This document shows, in pieces, positions 6,609 to 13,596 of a stretch of 19,579 nucleotides of DNA. Within the stretch, counting starts at the first letter, position 1. Every line of letters starts with the position of its first letter. Both the position numbers and the translations under genes were made by a program. The stretch comes from Parvicella sp963922585 (lineage in GTDB: Bacteria; Bacteroidota; Bacteroidia; Flavobacteriales_D; Parvicellaceae). The notes below the pieces were generated by a model. The model worked only from the letters and a program-made list of their open reading frames with translations, was not told where the DNA came from and did no database searches. Location of the stretch: positions 1 through 19,579 of the forward strand of contig CAWUIK010000057.1 in assembly GCA_963922585.1 (NCBI GenBank), read 5' to 3'.

Positions 6609-8330
6609 CTAAAAATAATTTACAAATCCAAAATGTAATTTTGCCGTCCTAAATAAAATTGGATTATTGAGTTGACTTCCAAGTGAATAACTTACGCTAA
6701 AAATTCCTGCTCCTGTTTGGAAATTAATTCCAGCTCCAAAACTGTAAGGAATATCATTCATGTAAATATTATACAAATTTTTATCATAATACATGGACTG
6801 TCCAAATGCAAAAAGATTGGAGTTTTCGTCCAAAATAAAACGGTATTCTAAAGTTCCTAGAATAAACGAAGAAGCAAAAATAGATTCGTCATCAAATCCT
6901 CTAATCGTTCTGATGCCTCCTAGTCTAAAAAGTTCATTTTCAAAAATGTTGTTGCTAATTAACCACCCACCATCTGTTTTTAATAAAATAGTGCTACGTT
7001 TTCGGATTTTAATAAATCTCGAAATACTACCGCTTATTGTAAACTGGGTTGTTCTTAAATCAAGATTTTCATATAGTTCTGGGTTAAGCGCAATGTTTTT
7101 TTGAATTACTTTTTCACCTACGCTACCTTCAATTTGAATATCCCAACCTTTGATTGGATTGTAGAGGTAATTTAAATTTTCGAATCTTAAATTCAAACCA
7201 TATGAATTTGAACTAACATCTGCAAAAGATGGAAGAGTAGTAACAAATTCATATTTTTCTGTAGAAAGTAAACTAGATGATCTGTTATGGAAAAAAATAT
7301 TGACATTCAAGTCAGCATTGATTTCATAATTTATTCCTAATCTTGAGTTTAAATCTAAATATGAAGTGTCTTTTTTATACAAATCAAATCTTGTATCAAT
7401 ACCAAAAGATGATTTAAACAAATAAGGGTATTTGAAGTAGATGTTCAAGTTTTGAGTTAAAGGAAGAAGTTTTCTCCAATTAAAATCTATTATCTCTCCC
7501 TTTTTCAAAACATTTTGAAGTTTTATTTTTGCGTCTCCAGTAATTGTAATTCCTCCATTGTCAGAAGGTAATACCCCAAGTATAGCATTAAATGAATTTG
7601 CATTTTTTCTTTTCAAATAAATATAAACATCACATTTATTGTTTAGAATTTCATATTCTGTAGGTGCGCTAATACTTAAATAAGGTAATTCCTTGATAAT
7701 TTTTTCAATTTTAAGAATTTTTTCATTCGAAAAAATATCATCTTTTTTTATTCCAGTCACTTGAGATATAAAATTCACGTCAATATCATCTTCAGTTTTT
7801 AAAATAATGTCTCGAAATTTTACTAAATTCCCTTTTTTTGTCGTCATTATTGCTTGCAGAACATTCCCTTTCCAATTCAAACTGTCCAGCTTGATACTTA
7901 CAAATGGGTATCCATTGTTTTCATAGAAAGAAATGACTCTTTTAAAAGCATCGCCTATTTTATTGGGGCTTGAATTTATTTTTCTTTTCCAAAACTCTAT
8001 GCCTTCGCTTTCTTGAAATGCAAAAAAACTATCTTCATCAAAACGAATTTCTGAGAAATCATACTTTTCTCCAATAAAAAAATAAGCATCTGCTTTTTGC
8101 GAGGAGTCAACCATAACTATACTATCAATACTACAAGTCAAATAACCTTGATTGATAAGGTCTATTCTTAATTCTTTACATGAATTTTTGAAATTTTTAT
8201 AATTCAGTTTCTTATACCAAGATTTTTCTAGGCTTATCGGTTCTATATGATGAATTTTTATATTGTTTATCTGCTGTCCCAAATAAAACAACGGTAAACT
8301 GTATAATAAAATAGTAATTAAGAATTTCAT
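6609..8330 (-). CDS. short BamA/TamA-like outer-membrane protein (Omp85 superfamily)
   Basis: A 573-residue protein with a signal peptide (MKFLITILLYSLPLFYLGQQ). The N-terminal half has POTRA-like segments, including IGEKYDFSEIRF and FYENNGYPFVSI (typical of G-Y-x-x-x-x-V). The C-terminal half is rich in alternating hydrophobic strands, contains the Omp85 signature RGF (477-479, in the TIRGFDDES context) and ends in an aromatic beta signal (FGFVNYF). Omp85 proteins insert or secrete proteins across the outer membrane. At this length it is much shorter than BamA (about 800 residues), so it is closer to the TamA size class and is unlikely to be the essential BamA. Substrate and partners are unknown. 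It is the first gene of a probable pair with the L,D-transpeptidase and is divergent from the small lipoprotein. I found no convincing -7 element on its own strand in the 227-nt upstream gap. Confidence 0.88.
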   Translation of the reverse strand: MKFLITILLYSLPLFYLGQQINNIKIHHIEPISLEKSWYKKLNYKNFKNSCKELRIDLINQGYLTCSIDSIVMVDSSQKADAYFFIGEKYDFSEIRFDEDSFFAFQESEGIEFWKRKINSSPNKIGDAFKRVISFYENNGYPFVSIKLDSLNWKGNVLQAIMTTKKGNLVKFRDIILKTEDDIDVNFISQVTGIKKDDIFSNEKILKIEKIIKELPYLSISAPTEYEILNNKCDVYIYLKRKNANSFNAILGVLPSDNGGITITGDAKIKLQNVLKKGEIIDFNWRKLLPLTQNLNIYFKYPYLFKSSFGIDTRFDLYKKDTSYLDLNSRLGINYEINADLNVNIFFHNRSSSLLSTEKYEFVTTLPSFADVSSNSYGLNLRFENLNYLYNPIKGWDIQIEGSVGEKVIQKNIALNPELYENLDLRTTQFTISGSISRFIKIRKRSTILLKTDGGWLISNNIFENELFRLGGIRTIRGFDDESIFASSFILGTLEYRFILDENSNLFAFGQSMYYDKNLYNIYMNDIPYSFGAGINFQTGAGIFSVSYSLGSQLNNPILFRTAKLHFGFVNYF

Positions 8331-8481
8331 TGAATTATAAAATTATTCATCAATATAACGAAAGATGTAAAGTTATATTTTTTATTAAGTATTTGTAGTT
8401 TTATGACTTAAATATTAAAATCATTCACCCTTTAAAAAGGTTATTTAGAATAAGATGTTTATAACATTTGCCATAAATTTC

Positions 8482-8511
8482 TTGGAAATTTGAAAAAAAG
8501 TTATAAATTTG
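8482..8511 (+). promoter_or_regulatory. promoter for the 61-residue lipoprotein gene
   Basis: TTG at 8482-8484, a 19-nt spacer, then TAAATTTG at 8504-8511 (exact TAnnTTTG). Expected start near 8517, leaving a leader of about 40 nt before ATG at 8558. Confidence 0.65.
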
Positions 8512-8557
8512 AAACCACAAGGAAGAAAAGTCAAAAATCACATTAATTATCAAAAGC

Positions 8558-8743
8558 ATGAAAAACATCAAATCAATCGTAATAGTTCTAACAGTTGGGT
8601 TAGCATTAAGTTCTTGTAGTTTATTTAGAGGTGGAGGCGGAAGTCACTGTCCTGCTTACGGTTCTCAGATACAAGAGAATAATGAAAATATCAACAATCT
8701 AACTCCAGAACAAATTAGGCTTAAAGAAAGCAAATCAATGTAA
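8558..8743 (+). CDS. small lipoprotein, 61 residues
   Basis: A short gene supported by a good promoter, a clear lipoprotein signal and a strong terminator after it. The signal is KNIKSIVIVLTVGLALSSC, with lipobox LSSC and the lipid-carrying Cys at residue 20. The mature part is only 42 residues. It opens with SLFRGGGGSHCPAYG, a glycine linker followed by a second cysteine (Cys31) in HCPAY, and continues as a polar, charged, probably disordered or helical tail (NNENINNLTPEQIRLKES). The acceptor residue after Cys20 is Ser, not an obvious export signal. I recall similar Gly-rich, CPxY-bearing short lipoproteins in Flavobacteriia, but I cannot assign a function. It stands alone as a transcription unit between two outer-membrane protein genes. 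Confidence 0.8.
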   Translation: MKNIKSIVIVLTVGLALSSCSLFRGGGGSHCPAYGSQIQENNENINNLTPEQIRLKESKSM

Positions 8744-8778
8744 TGTAATTTAATTTATTACAAATAATATATTTTGAC

Positions 8779-8808
8779 AAAGACTATTGCTTGCAATGGT
8801 CTTTTTTT
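8779..8808 (+). terminator. intrinsic terminator after the small lipoprotein gene
   Basis: AAAGACTATTG (8779-8789) pairs with CAATGGTCTTT (8794-8804) over 11 bp with one G-U pair and a CTTG loop, followed by a T run to 8808. This is the clearest intrinsic terminator in the window along with the one at 13513. Confidence 0.85.
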
Positions 8809-8817
8809 ATATCTTTG
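8787..8817 (+). promoter_or_regulatory. promoter overlapping the terminator, for the outer-membrane barrel gene
   Basis: TATCTTTG at 8810-8817 is an exact -7 match starting directly after the terminator T run. Possible -33 elements are TTG at 8787-8789 (20-nt spacer) or TTG at 8791-8793 (16-nt spacer), both inside the terminator hairpin. The expected start near 8823 leaves about 10 nt before ATG at 8833. Confidence 0.6.
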
Positions 8818-8832
8818 AATCAGATAATTATT

Positions 8833-9576
8833 ATGTATAAATCATTTGCAATATTAGTTCTGATACTTTTTGGTCAAAGAAGTTATTCACAACTTCCTGC
8901 CAAGCAAGTAAACTCTGTCGGTTTCAAAACAGAAATCTACGGAGGTATTACTTTACATACAAGTGGTTGGGGAGCAAATTTGAATTATAATAAATTCATT
9001 ACTTACAAAACCAAAAGAATGTTATCCATTGATATTGTTTCTATGAAACATCCTAAGGAAATTAAGATTAATGGTTTTTTAGACCCAAACTCCAAGAGAT
9101 TTGTTTATGGCAAATTAAATAGTTTCATGACAGTTAGGTTAGCGTATGGAAAAAAATATTTAATTTACGAAAAATTACGTGATAAAGGAGTCGATATTTC
9201 TTGGCATTGGAATGTTGGAGGATCTTTTGGGTTTTTAAAACCATTTTATTTGGATATTTTAAATATCGCACCTAACGGAAGAATCTTAGCGCCTCTCCAA
9301 GAACCTTACAATCCCGAAAAACACAATTTAGGAAATATATATGGAAAGTCTAAAGGCTTGAGAGGTTTGGCTGAAACCAAATTAATTCCTGGAGGATTTT
9401 TTAAAATTGGACTAGAGTTTGAGTATAATGATGATAGAGAATTTATAAAGGCTATAGGTACTGGATTTACTTTAGATGTTTATCCGACCAATATTGAAAT
9501 CATGGCTTTTGCAAACAATACATTTATTTTCCCTTCACTATACATAAATCTACTTATTGGTCAAAGATATTTTTAA
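8833..9576 (+). CDS. probable outer-membrane beta-barrel protein, uncharacterised
   Basis: A 247-residue protein. I chose ATG at 8833; the open frame reaches back to a TTG at 8791, but that lies in the terminator hairpin and upstream of the promoter. From 8833 the protein starts with a clean signal peptide (YKSFAILVLILFGQRSYSQ, cleavage near 20). The rest has short alternating amphipathic strands rich in G, Y, F and N (GGITLHTSGWGANLNY, WHWNVGGSFGFLKP, FFKIGLEFEYN) and ends with an aromatic residue (GQRYF), all typical of small outer-membrane barrels. A charged stretch SMKHPKEIK and the GKLNSFMTVR segment look conserved in similar Bacteroidota proteins as I remember them. No enzyme motif is visible. 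It has its own promoter, and the lipA promoter lies over its last codons. Confidence 0.83.
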   Translation: MYKSFAILVLILFGQRSYSQLPAKQVNSVGFKTEIYGGITLHTSGWGANLNYNKFITYKTKRMLSIDIVSMKHPKEIKINGFLDPNSKRFVYGKLNSFMTVRLAYGKKYLIYEKLRDKGVDISWHWNVGGSFGFLKPFYLDILNIAPNGRILAPLQEPYNPEKHNLGNIYGKSKGLRGLAETKLIPGGFFKIGLEFEYNDDREFIKAIGTGFTLDVYPTNIEIMAFANNTFIFPSLYINLLIGQRYF

Positions 9577-9585
9577 GTACTTTTG
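9557..9585 (+). promoter_or_regulatory. promoter for lipA
   Basis: TTG at 9557-9559, an 18-nt spacer, then TACTTTTG at 9578-9585 (exact TAnnTTTG). The -33 element is within the end of the upstream gene. The expected start near 9591 gives a leader of about 18 nt before ATG at 9609. Confidence 0.65.
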
Positions 9586-9608
9586 CCCAGAATTAATTTC
9601 TTTTTTCG

Positions 9609-10469
9609 ATGAGTGAAACTATATTAGATAGACCCAGAAAACCAAAATGGCTTAAAGTTAAACTCCCTACTGGAGAGAATTTCAAAAAAGTAAGAGGACT
9701 TGTAGATGAGCATAAACTTCATACAATTTGTGAAAGTGGAAGTTGCCCAAATATGGGCGAATGTTGGGGTGAAGGTACAGCCACTTTTATGATTCTAGGA
9801 AATATTTGTACTAGATCATGTGGTTTTTGTGCAGTTAAAACTGGAAAACCATTACCTGCCGATTTACTTGAACCCAAAAGGGTTGCTGAAAGTGTAAGAT
9901 TGATGCAAATTAAACATGCAGTTATAACATCAGTTGATCGAGATGACCTTGAAGATGGAGGATCTAAAATTTGGGTAGCAACAGTAGAAGAAATTAGAAA
10001 ACAATCACCACAAACTACACTTGAAACTTTAATTCCAGATTTTGGAGGTAAATGGGAGAATCTTCAAAGAATCATAGATGTAGCACCAGAAATTGTTTCT
10101 CATAATTTGGAGACAGTAAGGAGATTAACAAAAGAAGTGAGAATTCAAGCGAAATATGACAGAAGTTTAGATGCTCTTTTGAGATTGAAAAAAGGAGGTA
10201 TGAGAACAAAATCAGGAGTGATGCTTGGGCTCGGAGAAACAGAGGAAGAAATCATCGAAACAATGGATGATTTAAGAAGTGTGCAAGTAGATATTCTTAC
10301 TTTAGGTCAGTATTTGCAACCAACTCCCAAACATTTGGAAGTGCAATCTTTCATTACTCCAGAAAAATTTGAAGAATATAAAGAAATTGGTCTTTCTAAA
10401 GGATTTAGATATGTAGAAAGTGGTCCATTAGTTCGTTCTTCATATCATGCTGAAAAACACCTTTTTTAA
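9609..10469 (+). CDS. lipA: lipoyl synthase
   Basis: A full-length 286-residue radical-SAM enzyme that inserts two sulfur atoms into protein-bound octanoyl groups to make the lipoyl cofactor of 2-oxoacid dehydrogenases and the glycine cleavage system. The auxiliary iron-sulfur cluster motif CX4CX5C is C41, C46 and C52. The radical-SAM cluster motif CX3CX2C is C67, C71 and C74 (CTRSCGFC). The C-terminal RSSYH (276-280) supplies the conserved serine ligand of the auxiliary cluster. SVDRDDLEDGG and the LGLGETEEE segment are also typical. Its partner lipB is not in the window. It appears to be a single-gene unit, since a new promoter follows before the next gene. Confidence 0.98.
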   Translation: MSETILDRPRKPKWLKVKLPTGENFKKVRGLVDEHKLHTICESGSCPNMGECWGEGTATFMILGNICTRSCGFCAVKTGKPLPADLLEPKRVAESVRLMQIKHAVITSVDRDDLEDGGSKIWVATVEEIRKQSPQTTLETLIPDFGGKWENLQRIIDVAPEIVSHNLETVRRLTKEVRIQAKYDRSLDALLRLKKGGMRTKSGVMLGLGETEEEIIETMDDLRSVQVDILTLGQYLQPTPKHLEVQSFITPEKFEEYKEIGLSKGFRYVESGPLVRSSYHAEKHLF

Positions 10470-10536
10470 CCTACCGCTTACTCACTAACAACAACCTTTT
10501 GTTAAATAATTATAAAATTTTATTAAAAAAAAGGTC

Positions 10537-10564
10537 TTTGAAATAATAATAATTAGTAATTTCG
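10537..10564 (+). promoter_or_regulatory. promoter for the T9SS propeller gene
   Basis: TTTG at 10537-10540, a 16-nt spacer, then TAATTTCG at 10557-10564, one mismatch from TAnnTTTG. The expected start near 10570 leaves a leader of about 30 nt. Confidence 0.45.
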
Positions 10565-10600
10565 AAACCAATAAAAAGATTTTACGAAAATTTTCATAAC

Positions 10601-13489
10601 ATGATTAAAAATAAACTTATATTAGGAACTCTAGTAATCGCTGCTATTACAGGAGGGATTTACTTAACTAAAAGTGAAAGTAATTCTCAACAAACATACA
10701 AAAATGTTGCATTTCAATTAAACCAAAATGAAGAAGCGCAAAACAAACATTGGCAAGGAGCAAAAGAGTATTGGGAGATTCTTCATATGAATGAAGTAAC
10801 AGGACAAGTTGAACAGTCTGATTATGATAATGCTAGAAAAATCGCATTAGGAATACCACAAGCTAAAAACGCTATGAGTTTTGTTGAAATGGGACCTAAT
10901 AATCAAGGTGGAAGAACTAGAGCTGTTGAGGTAGATCCAAATAATGACAATATTATTTATGCCGGTGGTGTTTCTGGAGGAGTATACAAATCTATGGATG
11001 CAGGTAATACATGGTCTAAAGTAGGTGGGTATTACCAGTTGCCAGGAACAAAAATTTCTTCTATCGCTATTACTAATGACGGAACATTATATGTAGGAGT
11101 AGGTTTGAATGATTACAGTGAGCCTGGTTTTCAATCTTGTTATGGGGTTTATTACTCAAATGATGGAGGGGATAACTTTACGCAAGTTCCTGGAACAGGG
11201 AGTTTCTGTACCAACAAATTAGTTGCTGATAAATCTAAAGCAAATACATTTTACTTTACTTCTGGAGGTTCAAATTACCTTAAAAGAGTTGAAAATGGAA
11301 ATTCTTCATCTCCAACTATAACTACAATTGGTAATTCGAATGGTATTACTGTTCAAGGATCTGGTGGTAGAGACATCAAAGTTTCTCCTGACGGACAGCA
11401 TTTACTATATGCTGCAACAAGCAGAGTTTATGTTTCAAATGATGGAGGTAATACTTTTAATGATGTTACAGGTTCTGGTCAAGGTCAAATTGTAACATCT
11501 GGAATGAATAGAATTGAAGGAGCTGTTTCTTATGATAAAACATCTGCAGGAAACTATACAATGGCTGTTGTAATGTCATCAGGAGGTAATTGGGGTGGTT
11601 CTTATTTCTCTGAAGATAACGGTGTAACATGGACTCAGATTGCTCCAAAATGGGTGTCAAATTCTTTACCTCAAAACCAACAATTTAATCCATTGAATAG
11701 TGGTGGACGTTCTCCGCAAGGAAACTACAACTTAGTTTGTACTATTGTACCAGGTGACCCTTTCACAATGGTTTTTGGAGGTATTGATTTATACAGATGG
11801 AGAAAAACTCCAAACTCAAACCCTATTGCTGGTCAGTTTGAACAAATATCTTTTTGGTTCTTTAGCCAAGCATCACCAAATTATGTTCATGCCGACAACC
11901 ACAGATTAACTTGGTCTAAAGCAGGTAACTTATATGTGGGTAATGACGGAGGACTTTCTAAAAGTATTGATACATCTCTATCAGTATTTGCCGTAATTAA
12001 TAAAGGTTATATCACAACACAATTTTATGGAATTGGATATGGTCCTGATGGAACTACTATTGGAGGTGCTCAAGATAACGGAACATTAATGGCAGCAAAT
12101 ATTCATGTAGGACAAAAATTTAGAGAAGTTCTTGGAGGAGATGGTTTCGAAAGTGAATTGTCTCAAATAGAGCCTGGAGCATTTTTATCATCAATTTACT
12201 ATTCTGATATTTACAGAGCAAGAAGTTACACTAGTGGAGTATCTTCAATTGCTGCTCCTTGTGGTACAGGAGTTCATGGAACAGATTGTGGACAATTTGC
12301 AACATTCTTCAGACTTTTTGAAGATGATAATGATATGGACACCAAAGATTCAATCATGTTCATTGCAGACTCAAATATGGTTGCAGGAACAAATGCAAAA
12401 TATTTAAGTAAAACTTTTGATAAATTAATTGAATATCCATTACCTACTGGACTATTAGCGGGTGATACAATTATGCTTCCTGATTACATCCAGTCATTGT
12501 TTATTACTGGTACAGGAACGGGTGTTTACATAACAAGAGATGTTTGGAGATTTTCAAGTCCTTTAAATTATTCTCAATTACTTACAACTTCTTTAGCAAC
12601 AGCATTTGAGTTTTCTAAAGATGGAAATACTGTTTGGATAGGTACTAGAACAGGTCAACTATATAGAGTAACTAATTTAGATAGTGCTTATACTCAGGCA
12701 GAAATGGATGTTAATGACCCAGAGTTTAAATTAGATATAACGCAAGTTACTTCAGGAACAGGGTCAACAATCACTGATATATCAGTTGATGCAAATGACC
12801 CTAACAAAGTGGCCTTTACTTCTGCTGGATCTGGTGGATCTGGAAATATTTTCTATAGTTCTAATGCAATGGCTACTACACCTTCATTCACTGCTAAAGA
12901 TGGAAATTTACCAACTTATGCTACTTTTGGATGTGAATTAGTAACTGATCCTCAAAACAATATTAAAATGATTGTTGGAACTGAGTTTGGACTTTACACA
13001 ACTACAAGTAATTTATCTGGAACTGTTTCATGGACTGCAATTAGCGAAGATGAAATAGGTGTAGTTCCTGTGTACGATGTTCGTCAACAATGGAGAGATT
13101 GGGATGGAGCTCTTGGTAATGTAAGAACACCTGGTAGAGTCTTTGTTGGAACATTTGGAAGAGGAATTTGGTGGTCTGATGATATTGCGGGTGTAAAAGG
13201 TTCATTTGAAGATAATGTAGAAGATGTTGCTAATATTTCAAATGTAGAAGTTTATCCTAACCCAATGTCTAATGATGGTAATATCAAATTTACATTAAAT
13301 GAAACAAGTGATGTTGTAATCAATATTTATTCATTGGAAGGAAAAATGATTAAACAAATGAATTTGAAAAACACTTCATTAGGAATGCATAATATCACTT
13401 TTAGCGCTCAAGAACTTACTGCAGGAACTTACTTAATCACTTTCACTGTAAATGGTCAAAGAGAGGTTAAGAAATTCATAAAAAGATAA
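10601..13489 (+). CDS. T9SS-exported VPS10/sortilin-like beta-propeller protein
   Basis: A 962-residue exported protein. The N-terminus has a basic MIKNK start and a hydrophobic core (ILGTLVIAAITGGIYL); the cleavage site is not obvious. The body carries Asp-box (BNR) repeats, S-x-D-x-G-x-T-W, at 131-138 (SMDAGNTW), 186-193, 279-286 and 337-344, as in sortilin/VPS10 and sialidase-like propellers. No sialidase active-site set is recognisable, so it is more likely a binding or structural protein than an enzyme. The last 83 residues (880-962) form a type A T9SS sorting domain: VEVYPNP, then VVINIYSLEGKMI, LTAGTYLI and the KKFIKR end. That domain directs export through PorU-type secretion to the cell surface. 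The gene stands alone, with a promoter before it and a strong terminator after it. The ligand is unknown. Confidence 0.9.
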   Translation: MIKNKLILGTLVIAAITGGIYLTKSESNSQQTYKNVAFQLNQNEEAQNKHWQGAKEYWEILHMNEVTGQVEQSDYDNARKIALGIPQAKNAMSFVEMGPNNQGGRTRAVEVDPNNDNIIYAGGVSGGVYKSMDAGNTWSKVGGYYQLPGTKISSIAITNDGTLYVGVGLNDYSEPGFQSCYGVYYSNDGGDNFTQVPGTGSFCTNKLVADKSKANTFYFTSGGSNYLKRVENGNSSSPTITTIGNSNGITVQGSGGRDIKVSPDGQHLLYAATSRVYVSNDGGNTFNDVTGSGQGQIVTSGMNRIEGAVSYDKTSAGNYTMAVVMSSGGNWGGSYFSEDNGVTWTQIAPKWVSNSLPQNQQFNPLNSGGRSPQGNYNLVCTIVPGDPFTMVFGGIDLYRWRKTPNSNPIAGQFEQISFWFFSQASPNYVHADNHRLTWSKAGNLYVGNDGGLSKSIDTSLSVFAVINKGYITTQFYGIGYGPDGTTIGGAQDNGTLMAANIHVGQKFREVLGGDGFESELSQIEPGAFLSSIYYSDIYRARSYTSGVSSIAAPCGTGVHGTDCGQFATFFRLFEDDNDMDTKDSIMFIADSNMVAGTNAKYLSKTFDKLIEYPLPTGLLAGDTIMLPDYIQSLFITGTGTGVYITRDVWRFSSPLNYSQLLTTSLATAFEFSKDGNTVWIGTRTGQLYRVTNLDSAYTQAEMDVNDPEFKLDITQVTSGTGSTITDISVDANDPNKVAFTSAGSGGSGNIFYSSNAMATTPSFTAKDGNLPTYATFGCELVTDPQNNIKMIVGTEFGLYTTTSNLSGTVSWTAISEDEIGVVPVYDVRQQWRDWDGALGNVRTPGRVFVGTFGRGIWWSDDIAGVKGSFEDNVEDVANISNVEVYPNPMSNDGNIKFTLNETSDVVINIYSLEGKMIKQMNLKNTSLGMHNITFSAQELTAGTYLITFTVNGQREVKKFIKR

Positions 13490-13512
13490 GATTTAATAAT
13501 CCTGATAAATTT

Positions 13513-13547
13513 AAAAGCCTTTCTTAATTTGGAAAGGCTTTTTTTTT
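13513..13547 (+). terminator. intrinsic terminator after the T9SS propeller gene
   Basis: AAAAGCCTTTC (13513-13523) pairs perfectly with GAAAGGCTTTT (13532-13542) over 11 bp with an 8-nt loop, followed by a T run to 13547. Confidence 0.9.
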
Positions 13548-13557
13548 GATACCTTTA
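13528..13557 (+). promoter_or_regulatory. promoter overlapping the terminator, for gapA
   Basis: TTTG at 13528-13531 in the loop of the upstream terminator, an 18-nt spacer, then TACCTTTA at 13550-13557, one mismatch from TAnnTTTG. The expected start near 13563 leaves about 33 nt before ATG at 13597. Confidence 0.45.
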
Positions 13558-13596
13558 CAAAAGGATTTAAGTAGAGAAAAATTATTGATTTAATAT

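Noticed and set aside
6793..7104. 103-codon plus-strand frame opposite the Omp85 gene
   Set aside because: No promoter, no homology I recognise, and it lies fully within a well-supported gene on the other strand.
8791..8832. An upstream TTG start that would lengthen the outer-membrane barrel protein by 14 residues
   Set aside because: The TTG lies in the terminator loop and before the promoter -7 element; the ATG at 8833 gives a standard signal peptide.
10484..10522. Hairpin TAACAA/TTGTTA and the palindrome ATAAAATTTTAT after lipA as a terminator
   Set aside because: Weak A-T-only stems with no T tract after the first; expected by chance in such AT-rich sequence.
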